Assembly (NCBI GenBank): GCA_039933635.1
Contig: JBDTNQ010000116.1
Span: forward strand, 1-13,911
Direction of reading: 5' to 3'
Source of the DNA: JBDTNQ01 sp039933635
GTDB lineage: Bacteria; Acidobacteriota; Vicinamibacteria; Vicinamibacterales; SCN-69-37
Length of the DNA stretch: 13,911 nucleotides
In this document: piece by piece, positions 7,612 through 13,911 of the stretch
How the letters are laid out: each line of letters opens with the position of its first letter
How positions within the stretch are numbered: the first letter of the stretch is position 1
Notes under the pieces: model-generated
What the model was told of the DNA's origin: nothing
Databases searched by the model: none
What the model saw: the letters and a program-made list of their open reading frames with translations, nothing else
Translations under genes and position numbers: made by a program

Positions 7612-7634
7612 GGACAGTCTCTCGCATCCTGTCC
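7612..7634. repeat. Inverted repeat GGACAG-N11-CTGTCC in the mscS/kinase spacer
   Basis: GGACAG at 7612-7617 and CTGTCC at 7629-7634 are perfect 6-bp inverted arms with an 11-bp spacer. They lie about 75 bp before the kinase start, in the 164-bp region shared by the two divergent genes. The size and spacing suit a dimeric regulator, but no confident promoter was found beside it. Confidence 0.3.
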
Positions 7635-7708
7635 TGCTTCGGGTCATCACGGCAAGGGTTCGCCACAGGAAATCCCGCGACCGCCCGATAACCAGAGGGA
7701 GTCGTCGC

Positions 7709-10531
7709 ATGACCGAATACGCTGAGGGTGTGCTCCCCCGCCGCACCGACGCCGACCCAGGGCCGCGAGAGGTCATGGCCGTTCGTCTGTACCTCACCTC
7801 CGCCACCTTCACGATTGCCGTGATGGCCGTCGCGGTGTTGACGATTGCCGCATGGGTACTCGACCTGCGGGTCCTGTCTGGCCTGGTTACCATCCGCGTG
7901 CACGCCGCAGTCACGCTGCTCGTGTCCGCCCTGTCGGTCTGGCTCTACCGCCTGCGCACCGAGACGCCGGGCACCACGCTGAGCCTGCGCATCGCCAGCG
8001 GCCTGGCCGTGGGGCTGACCGCGGCAACGTTGCTCAAGCACTTCGGCTGGGACGTGACCCTCGACCACTGGTCTGGGGCCGGCGGCGTCACACCCGCATC
8101 GGGCCGGATGGTGCTGGCAGCCGCGCTTGGCGTCCTGCTGCTGCACGCGGCCATCCTCTCGGCCACCTACTCGCCACGCTACACGCTGCCGCAGTTTCTC
8201 GCCGGAAGCGTGCTCAGCACCGGAATTCTCGGGGCGGTCGGCTATTTCTTCAGTCTCGACGAGACCGTGGGGGCGGGCACGCCGGACGTCACGGTGCTCA
8301 CGATGGCCCTGGGCCTGTTGCTGCTGGGCCTGGCCTTCTTCTTCGCCCGCCCGGAACAAGGCGTGATGGACGTCGTGATCGACCCGGGTCCCGCGGGCAT
8401 CATCACCCGTCAGCTCGTGCCGGTCGTCTTCGCGGTGCCCCCCTTTCTCGCGTGGTTGTCCTGGGTCGGCGTGCGCGCCGGGCTCTACGAACCGGCCTTT
8501 GCCAACACGCTCTTCGTCACGTTGGCCATTACAGCGCTGTGCCTGGCTGTTCTTGCCGGTGGCCGTCTGCTCGCGGGGTTCGAGCTCCGGCGGGCGGCGG
8601 CGGAAGCGCAGCACTCGCACAGCGAAGAACGTCTGCGCCGCGCCGTCACCGGTGCGCCCATCCCGATGATCATCCATGACGGCGATCGCATCCTGCACAT
8701 GAGTCGTGGCTGGATTCAGTTGTCCGGCTACCGGCTCGCGGAGGCGCCGACCGTCCACGAATGGGCCGCACGGGTGCAGCCCGGAAACACCACGCTCATG
8801 CCCTACCTCGCGCGCACGCGGGGCACGACGGACACGGTGTCCGGCGGCGAACAGACCATCACGACGCAGGGCGGCGAAACGCGCGTGTGGGAGTTCTCGT
8901 CGACGCCGCTCGAGGGCACCGGTCCGGATCAGCTCGTGGTGACGATGGCGACCGACATCACCGAACGGAAGCAGGCCGAGGTGGAGCTCCGCCGCCTGAA
9001 CGAGGAACTCGAACAGCGCATCGGGGAACGCACGGCCGCCCTCACGCTCGCCAACGACGCCCTTCGTCGGCAATCTGATCAGCTGCGAGAACAGGCCACG
9101 TTGCTCGATTTGGTCCGCGACGGCATCCTGGTGCGCGACCTTTACGGGACGGTCGTCTATTGGAGCGCGGGCGCCGCTGACATGTACGGCTGGGCGCGCG
9201 ACGAAGCGCTCGGACGCGTGTCCCATCAGTTGCTGCAGGCCGAATATCCGCTGCCCGTCGCCCAGATTGAACAGCATGTCCTCGCGACCGGCGACTGGGA
9301 GGGCGAGGTGAGCCACCGCACGCGCGACGGCGGGCGCCTGCTCGTCGCCAGCCGATGGACGTTGACGCGGACGGAGCGCGGCACCCCTGAGGGATTTCTC
9401 GAGGTCAACCGCGACGTCACCGCGCGCAAGGTGGCGGAGGACTCGCTGCGCGACAGCGAAGCGCGCTTCCGCGCCGTGGCGGAGACGGCGGTCGAGGGCG
9501 TGATTTCGGTGGACGAGGCGGGCGTGATCCATTACTGGAATCCCGGCGCCGAACGCATCTTCGGCCGCGCGGCCCTCGCGGCCATCGGGCAGCCGCTCGC
9601 GACGACGCTGCCCGACCCGCTACTGGCATCGTCGAAACTCCCGACGGCCGACGGGGCGATCGGGACGACGTTCGAAACGATTGGGCGCCGGCAGGACGGT
9701 TCCGAATGCCCGCTCGAGCTCTCGCTGTCGTCGTGGACGAATGCGAAGGGCCTGCGCTTCTTCATCGCGATTGTCCGCGACATCACCGAGCGCAAGGCCG
9801 CGGAGCGGGCGATCGAGGCCAAGGCGGATGAACTGGCACGATCCAACCAGGAGCTCGAGCAGTTCGCATACGTGGCGTCGCATGATCTGCAGGAGCCGCT
9901 GCGGATGGTCTCGAACTACACCCAGCTTCTGGCGCGGCGCTACCACGATCGCCTGGATGCGGACGGTCTCGAGTTCATCGATTTCGCGGTCGACGGCGCC
10001 AAACGGATGCAGGATCTGATTCACGACCTGCTGAGCTACGCGCGGGTCGGGACGCGCGGCAAGGAGTTCCGGGCCGTCGCCACCGAGCAGATCGTCGCGG
10101 ACGCGATGGCGAATCTCTCGGGCGCGATCGACGAAGCCAGCGCGGAAGTCGTGGTCGACCCCTTGCCCACGCTCATCTGCGACGCGTCACAAATGGTGCA
10201 GGTGTTCCAGAACCTGATCGCGAACGCGGTGAAGTTTCGCCGGCCCGGGACGCGGCCGAGCGTGCGGATCTCGGCCTCACGAGGCGGTCACGCCTGGACG
10301 ATCGAGGTCGCCGACAACGGCATCGGCATCGAGGCAAAGTACTTCGACCGCATCTTCCAGATGTTTCAGCGCCTTCACGGCCGCGGCGACTATCCGGGCA
10401 CCGGCATCGGTCTGGCCCTGTGCAAGAAGATCATCGAACGGCATGGCGGCCGTATCCGCGTCGAGTCCACGCCCGGCACCGGCACCACGTTCTCGTTTAC
10501 GATTCCTGACGCGGCGAGCCGCGCGGCATAA
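7709..10531 (+). CDS. Membrane sensor histidine kinase with three PAS domains
   Basis: A 940-residue inner-membrane sensor kinase. The first 293 residues hold about eight hydrophobic helices (near 24-53, 64-82, 93-112, 134-152, 160-183, 194-215, 236-260 and 264-293), an unnamed multi-helix input module. Three PAS domains follow at about 307-418, 463-575 and 583-697, the first and third ending in the DITERK boundary motif. A coiled linker spans about 420-462. The HisKA helix carries FAYVASHDLQEPLR (H725). The catalytic domain has the N box (N835), DNGIG (869-873), FQMFQRLH and GTGIGL (897-902), so it looks intact. The kinase core resembles the cyanobacterial Cph1 type, which fits the Rcp1-like regulator next door. 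No phytochrome GAF domain is present. The ATG at 7709 is chosen for GAGGGAG 7 nt upstream; an in-frame ATG at 7610 would add 33 residues without membrane character. The ligand is unknown. Confidence 0.92.
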   Translation: MTEYAEGVLPRRTDADPGPREVMAVRLYLTSATFTIAVMAVAVLTIAAWVLDLRVLSGLVTIRVHAAVTLLVSALSVWLYRLRTETPGTTLSLRIASGLAVGLTAATLLKHFGWDVTLDHWSGAGGVTPASGRMVLAAALGVLLLHAAILSATYSPRYTLPQFLAGSVLSTGILGAVGYFFSLDETVGAGTPDVTVLTMALGLLLLGLAFFFARPEQGVMDVVIDPGPAGIITRQLVPVVFAVPPFLAWLSWVGVRAGLYEPAFANTLFVTLAITALCLAVLAGGRLLAGFELRRAAAEAQHSHSEERLRRAVTGAPIPMIIHDGDRILHMSRGWIQLSGYRLAEAPTVHEWAARVQPGNTTLMPYLARTRGTTDTVSGGEQTITTQGGETRVWEFSSTPLEGTGPDQLVVTMATDITERKQAEVELRRLNEELEQRIGERTAALTLANDALRRQSDQLREQATLLDLVRDGILVRDLYGTVVYWSAGAADMYGWARDEALGRVSHQLLQAEYPLPVAQIEQHVLATGDWEGEVSHRTRDGGRLLVASRWTLTRTERGTPEGFLEVNRDVTARKVAEDSLRDSEARFRAVAETAVEGVISVDEAGVIHYWNPGAERIFGRAALAAIGQPLATTLPDPLLASSKLPTADGAIGTTFETIGRRQDGSECPLELSLSSWTNAKGLRFFIAIVRDITERKAAERAIEAKADELARSNQELEQFAYVASHDLQEPLRMVSNYTQLLARRYHDRLDADGLEFIDFAVDGAKRMQDLIHDLLSYARVGTRGKEFRAVATEQIVADAMANLSGAIDEASAEVVVDPLPTLICDASQMVQVFQNLIANAVKFRRPGTRPSVRISASRGGHAWTIEVADNGIGIEAKYFDRIFQMFQRLHGRGDYPGTGIGLALCKKIIERHGGRIRVESTPGTGTTFSFTIPDAASRAA

Positions 10532-10534
10532 CCC

Positions 10535-10966
10535 ATGAAACCCATCGAGATCCTGCTCGTCGAAGACAATCCGGGCGACGCCCGCCTCACACGCGAGGCG
10601 CTGACCCACAGCAAAGTGCGCAACCGCCTGCACCACGCGCGCGACGGCGAAGAGGCGATGGCGTTTCTGCGGCACGAAGGCGCGTTCGCGGACGCGCCCT
10701 CGCCGGATCTCGTGCTGCTGGATCTGAATCTTCCCCGCCGCGACGGCCGCGAGGTGCTGGAAGACATCAAAGGGGACGCGCAACTGATGCACATCCCCGT
10801 CGTGGTCCTGACCTCGTCGCAGGCCGACGAGGACATCCTTCGAAGCTACCGGCTGCACGCCAACTGCTTCATCACGAAACCGGTCGACCTCGAGCAGTTG
10901 ACGAAGGTCGTGCAGGGCATCGAGCAGTTCTGGTTCACGCTCGTCAAGCTGCCCCCGGAGGTGTAG
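10535..10966 (+). CDS. Single-domain response regulator, Rcp1 type
   Basis: A 143-residue stand-alone receiver with no output domain. It has the acidic pocket (VEDNPGD, E10/D11), the phospho-acceptor D63 in LLLDLNLP, the T93 switch residue in VVLTSS and K115 in ITKPVD. The features DGEEAMAFLR, HANCFITKPVDL and a C-terminal IEQFWFTLVKLP are hallmarks of the Rcp1 family that pairs with Cph1-type kinases, where the FW-containing tail helps dimerisation. The ATG lies 3 nt after the kinase stop, so translation is coupled and the kinase is its likely phosphodonor. It probably passes the signal by protein contact, or competes with the receiver-GGDEF protein encoded next for phosphate (inference). 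Confidence 0.92.
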   Translation: MKPIEILLVEDNPGDARLTREALTHSKVRNRLHHARDGEEAMAFLRHEGAFADAPSPDLVLLDLNLPRRDGREVLEDIKGDAQLMHIPVVVLTSSQADEDILRSYRLHANCFITKPVDLEQLTKVVQGIEQFWFTLVKLPPEV

Positions 10967-10968
10967 CC

Positions 10969-11868
10969 ATGACCACCGAGCTGATTCAAGTCCTGCTGGT
11001 GGAAGACAATCCGGGCGACGTCCGCCTGGTCCGCGAAATCCTCAAAGACGGCGGCGGGGACGAGTTCGAGCTGATTCACGTATCGACGGTGCGCGAAGCG
11101 GTCGAACAGCTGCGCGCGGACGCCCAGGGCATCGACGCGGTGCTGCTCGATTTGAGCCTGCCGGACGAATCGGGATTGAACACGCTGCGGCGCGTGGTGG
11201 ACGCCACGTCGACGGCCGTCGTGGTCGTCATGACCGGCGGCGGCGACGAGGAGCTCGGGCTCTCGGCGCTGCGCGAGGGCGCGCAGGACTATCTGGTCAA
11301 GGGCACGGTCACAGGGCAGATGCTGCGACGCGCGCTGCGGTTTGCCATCGGACGACAGTCCAAACTGCAGAGCCTGTCGCACAAGGACGACCTGACGGGG
11401 CTGAACAACCGCCGCGGCTTCCTCATCCTCGCGGAGCAGCAAGTCAAGATCGCGAAACGCCAGCGCACGCCGTTTCTCCTGCTGTTCCTCGACCTCGACG
11501 AGCTCAAGGTGGTCAACGACACGTTCGGCCACGCCGAGGGCAATCGTGCCATCGTCGAAGCGGCCGACCTGCTGCGCGGCTGCTTTCGTCAGAGCGACGT
11601 GCTCGCGCGCTTCGGCGGCGATGAGTTCGCCGCCTTCGCACTGAGTTCGGAGGGCACGGACGATTCCTCCGTCAGGGCTCGTATCAACGCCGCGCTCGCC
11701 CGCGTCAACGCCAAACCCGACCGCGCCTATCCGCTCGGGTTCAGTATGGGCGTGCTCGCGTGCGCGCCCGGTGAGGAAGGCAGTGTGGAAGCGTTGCTGG
11801 AACGCGCGGACGCCCTGATGTATCGGGAAAAGCGCCAGAAGCGGAACAACCACGCGCCGATCGCGTAG
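10969..11868 (+). CDS. Response regulator with GGDEF output (diguanylate cyclase)
   Basis: A 299-residue protein with an N-terminal receiver (about 5-125) and a C-terminal GGDEF domain (about 135-295), the output of this signalling operon. The receiver has the acidic pair E12/D13, phospho-acceptor D61 in LLDLSLPDESG, T89 in VVMTGG and K111 in YLVKG, all intact. The cyclase domain has FLDLDELK (D175), GGDEF at 216-220 and an RxxD inhibitory site (RQSD, 207-210) five residues before it, so it should make c-di-GMP and be product-inhibited. The start follows GGAGG with 7-nt spacing, located in the last codons of the preceding regulator, and is 2 nt after that stop codon. Architecturally it is like WspR, but the partner kinase is different. 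It ends 16 bp from the convergent DUF885 gene. Confidence 0.93.
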   Translation: MTTELIQVLLVEDNPGDVRLVREILKDGGGDEFELIHVSTVREAVEQLRADAQGIDAVLLDLSLPDESGLNTLRRVVDATSTAVVVVMTGGGDEELGLSALREGAQDYLVKGTVTGQMLRRALRFAIGRQSKLQSLSHKDDLTGLNNRRGFLILAEQQVKIAKRQRTPFLLLFLDLDELKVVNDTFGHAEGNRAIVEAADLLRGCFRQSDVLARFGGDEFAAFALSSEGTDDSSVRARINAALARVNAKPDRAYPLGFSMGVLACAPGEEGSVEALLERADALMYREKRQKRNNHAPIA

Positions 11869-11884
11869 TCAGACTCGCGCGCCG

Positions 11885-13639
11885 TTACAGCCCGTCGGCG
11901 ATCGAGCCCTCCCGTGCGCTCGTCCACCCCTCAAGACGGCGCTCGAGCACGTCGAGCGGGAGCGCGCCTTCTCCCAGCACTAAATCGTGAAAGGCGCGGA
12001 GATCGAAGCGCGCACCCAGGCGCATCTCGGCACGGGCACGAAGGTCCACCATCCGGATTTCGCCGATCTTGTAGCCCAGCGCCTGTCCTGGCCACACCAT
12101 GTAACGATCGACTTCGACGACGATGTCGTCGACGGTTTTGGGGGTGTTGGCGGCGAAGAAGCCGACGGCCTGATCCCGCGTCCAGCCGAACGCGTGTAGT
12201 CCCGTATCAACGACGAGCCGGACCGCGCGCCACATCTCGTACGTCAGCTGGCCGAACTTCGAATACGGATTCTGGTAGAAGCCCATTTCAGCGCCAAGCC
12301 GCTCCGCATAGAGTGCCCATCCCTCGATATAGGCGGTGTAGCTGGCGTGCTTGCGGAATGCCGGCAGGCCCTCGAGCTCTTGAGCCAGCGCCACCTGGAG
12401 GTGGTGTCCGGGGACCGCCTCGTGCAAGGTGAGCGCCTCCATCTCCCAGCTCGGGCGGGCCGGCAGGTTGTAGGTGTTCGCGTAGAAATTGCCGGGGCGC
12501 CCGGCGACGAGCGAGCCGGGCTGGTAGTAGGCCGTGGTTTGTGACGGCGCCGCCGCATCGGGCACGGGCAGGACCCCGTACGGCGTCCGGGGCAGGCACC
12601 CGAAAAACCGCGCCAGCATCGGATCGGCACGCTTGCAGATGTCGCGATACGCGGTCAGCAGCGCCGCCGAGTTGGGAAAATAGAACGAAGGCTCCGTCCG
12701 CAGGAATTGCGCAAACGCCTCGAACGTGCCGGTGAAGCCCGAGTCGGCCTGCACCCGTGTCATCTCGGCACGGATCCGTCGAACTTGGTCGAGTCCGATC
12801 TCGTGGATCTGGGCCGGGGTCAGGGTGGTGGTCGTGTGCCAGCGGACGAGATACGCGTAGAAGGCCTCGCCGTCCGGCGTGGAATCGATGCCCGTCGTCT
12901 GGCGGCAGGCCGGCAGGTAGTGGTCGACGAGAAACGTCTGGAAACGCGCGAGCCCGGGGCGCACGTGGGATTCAAAGAGTTCGCGCGCGGCCGCGCGGAG
13001 TCGATGGCGATGCTCGCCGGACATCGAGGCGGGCCAGCGCGAGAAGGGCTCGAGGATCGGACTCGCATCCGGATCGACCACCAGTTGCGCCGCCAGCTGG
13101 GCCGGCACGCCGCGAATGGCCATCGCCGGCTGTGTAATGCCTGCGGCCATCCCCCGACGCAGCTGGTCGATGGTCTGATCGACGAGTGCCCGCACACCCT
13201 CCAGCCGCGCCAGCATGGCCTCGTAGTCAGCCGCCGTTTCCGCCGGCATGATCGAAAGCACCATGGGCACGTCCTGCGGCACACCCTCCAACTGGTTGAC
13301 GGCAAGCAGCGGTGTCCGCGGCACCACGCTGCGAATCGGGAACGGATCGAGGTGAAACGCCACACCCTCGATGGCGCTGGTGACCAGGTCTCGATACAGA
13401 TCCAGATTCAACCGATCGGCCTCACCCAGCGCGGCCCGATCGATACGCGCGAGGTCGGCGACCAACGCCTTCAGGTGGCCGATACGCCCCTCAATGGCGT
13501 CGGGGGAGACGCTGGTCCACCGGTGGTTGTGACCCGACTCCCCCACCACGGTGGCCCATTCGGGGAATTGTTCGGTCCAGTACGCCCAATCGCGGGCGAG
13601 AAGGTCGTGAAAGGTCTGTGCGGCGTCCGGCATCGTCAT
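11885..13639 (-). CDS. DUF885 family protein, predicted zinc metallopeptidase
   Basis: A 584-residue DUF885 protein. The diagnostic motifs are HEAVPGHH at 406-413 (HExxxGHH, a likely zinc site), the following EGWALYAERL at 439-448 and a C-terminal YMVWPGQALGYKIG segment. Members are predicted metallopeptidases of mostly unknown substrate, and I would not assign one. Many relatives are secreted or lipoproteins, but this N-terminus (MTMPDAAQTFHDLLARDWAY) has no signal peptide or membrane segment, so it is probably cytoplasmic. The ATG at 13639 and an in-frame ATG at 13633 both lack a clear Shine-Dalgarno. It is a single gene, divergent from the tRNA and convergent with the receiver-GGDEF gene, and has no evident functional link to either. 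Confidence 0.9.
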   Translation of the reverse strand: MTMPDAAQTFHDLLARDWAYWTEQFPEWATVVGESGHNHRWTSVSPDAIEGRIGHLKALVADLARIDRAALGEADRLNLDLYRDLVTSAIEGVAFHLDPFPIRSVVPRTPLLAVNQLEGVPQDVPMVLSIMPAETAADYEAMLARLEGVRALVDQTIDQLRRGMAAGITQPAMAIRGVPAQLAAQLVVDPDASPILEPFSRWPASMSGEHRHRLRAAARELFESHVRPGLARFQTFLVDHYLPACRQTTGIDSTPDGEAFYAYLVRWHTTTTLTPAQIHEIGLDQVRRIRAEMTRVQADSGFTGTFEAFAQFLRTEPSFYFPNSAALLTAYRDICKRADPMLARFFGCLPRTPYGVLPVPDAAAPSQTTAYYQPGSLVAGRPGNFYANTYNLPARPSWEMEALTLHEAVPGHHLQVALAQELEGLPAFRKHASYTAYIEGWALYAERLGAEMGFYQNPYSKFGQLTYEMWRAVRLVVDTGLHAFGWTRDQAVGFFAANTPKTVDDIVVEVDRYMVWPGQALGYKIGEIRMVDLRARAEMRLGARFDLRAFHDLVLGEGALPLDVLERRLEGWTSAREGSIADGL

Positions 13640-13686
13640 AGCGAGTCGTCGTAACTATGTCGGATGGCGCGTTTGAACGAAAGCGC

Positions 13687-13695
13687 TGGTATAAT
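13687..13695 (+). promoter_or_regulatory. Extended -10 promoter of the tRNA-Leu gene
   Basis: TG-G-TATAAT: TG at 13687-13688 and a perfect TATAAT at 13690-13695. A TTGAAC at 13673-13678 is too close (11 nt) to be a normal -35. Transcription would begin near 13702, about 40 nt before the mature tRNA. Confidence 0.7.
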
Positions 13696-13712
13696 CTGGC
13701 GTTCTGGTTGCC

Positions 13713-13734
13713 CCGGACGGCCTGGCCGGTCCGG
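13713..13734 (+). other. Hairpin in the tRNA 5' leader
   Basis: CCGGAC at 13713-13718 pairs with GTCCGG at 13729-13734 in a 6-bp GC-rich stem with a 10-nt loop. It ends 8 nt before the tRNA 5' end and would be in the precursor leader removed by RNase P. Confidence 0.4.
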
Positions 13735-13742
13735 TGCGGTGT

Positions 13743-13829
13743 GCGGAAGTGGCGGAATTGGCAGACGCGCAAGCCTCAGGAGCTTGTTCCCGCAAGGGAG
13801 TGGAGGTTCGAGCCCTCTCTTCCGCACCA
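13743..13829 (+). tRNA. tRNA-Leu (anticodon CAG)
   Basis: Complete 87-nt class II tRNA with encoded CCA. The acceptor GCGGAAG (13743-13749) pairs with CTTCCGC (13819-13825), followed by A and CCA. The anticodon stem CAAGC (13770-13774) pairs with GCTTG (13782-13786), and the loop CTCAGGA places the anticodon CAG at 13777-13779, reading CUG. A long variable arm (CCC-GCAA-GGG) marks the class II type, and the T loop is TTCGAGC. CUG is the expected preferred Leu codon in a GC-rich genome. Confidence 0.97.
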
Positions 13830-13837
13830 CTCGACTC

Positions 13838-13869
13838 AGCCGCTCCCGCGGCTTCGCTGCTGTTTTTTT
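13838..13869 (+). terminator. Intrinsic terminator after tRNA-Leu
   Basis: AGCCGC (13838-13843) pairs with GCGGCT (13848-13853). An alternative stem, GCGGC (13848-13852) with GCTGC (13856-13860), sits directly against the T-tract of seven Ts at 13863-13869. Either fold followed by the T run would end the tRNA transcript. I see nothing in the remaining 42 bases of the window. Confidence 0.7.
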
Positions 13870-13911
13870 CCCATCGATCACAGTTCTGGATCGCCCTAAA
13901 GACAGAATGGC

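Noticed and set aside
7687..7692. GATAAC as a -10 box for the kinase operon
   Set aside because: It is only about 3 nt before the Shine-Dalgarno at 7695-7701, too close for a transcript that keeps that site.
7304..9532. Very long minus-strand frame (742 codons) opposite the kinase and overlapping mscS
   Set aside because: It spans two well-supported genes on both strands and the divergent spacer, and its product is low-complexity with no motif.
12707..13654. Plus-strand frame (315 codons) opposite the DUF885 gene
   Set aside because: It is a shadow of the DUF885 coding sequence with no recognisable motif, and it ends just short of the tRNA promoter.
13743..13911. tRNA-Leu as an integration site for a mobile element
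   Set aside because: No integrase, no repeated tRNA 3' end and no foreign-looking genes are seen in the window. Only 82 bases follow the gene.

Overview
The window is GC-rich, densely coding bacterial chromosome with ten protein genes and one tRNA gene. There are no insertion sequences, CRISPR arrays or phage genes, and no gene-free stretch reaches 300 bases (the longest is 1897-2167). The gene content (MreB, a PpiD-type periplasmic folding factor, a lipoprotein, SppA) fits a rod-shaped Gram-negative, diderm bacterium. GC-rich Acidobacteriota or a similar phylum would fit, but that is a guess and nothing here proves the taxon.

Layout. On the minus strand, positions 1-1896 carry the start of mreB (cut by the window edge) and, just upstream, a diguanylate cyclase gene whose stop codon overlaps the mreB TTG start. 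Across a 271-bp divergent spacer lies a ppiD-like gene on the plus strand (2168-4072). It converges, with one base between stop codons, on a minus-strand group running mscS-family channel (7544-6507), sppA (6444-4708) and a DUF922 HExxH lipoprotein (about 4694-4074). These are envelope genes: osmotic release, signal-peptide or membrane-protein digestion, and a predicted secreted metalloprotease.

Divergent from mscS is a three-gene plus-strand signalling operon: a 940-residue membrane histidine kinase with three PAS domains (7709-10531), a single-domain Rcp1-type response regulator (10535-10966) and a receiver-GGDEF diguanylate cyclase (10969-11868). A sensed signal could thus be passed by phosphotransfer to one or both receivers, the second of which would change c-di-GMP levels. 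With the cyclase next to mreB, two of the ten proteins are predicted to make c-di-GMP.

The right end holds a minus-strand DUF885 protein with zinc-peptidase-like motifs (13639-11885) and a plus-strand tRNA-Leu(CAG) with its own extended -10 promoter and intrinsic terminator (13743-13829).

I did not find a clearly new multi-gene system. The best leads are the cyclase-mreB translational coupling, the degenerate receiver-like N-terminus of that cyclase, the kinase-regulator-cyclase operon with a membrane sensor I cannot name, and an extended -10 motif shared by three promoters in the window.
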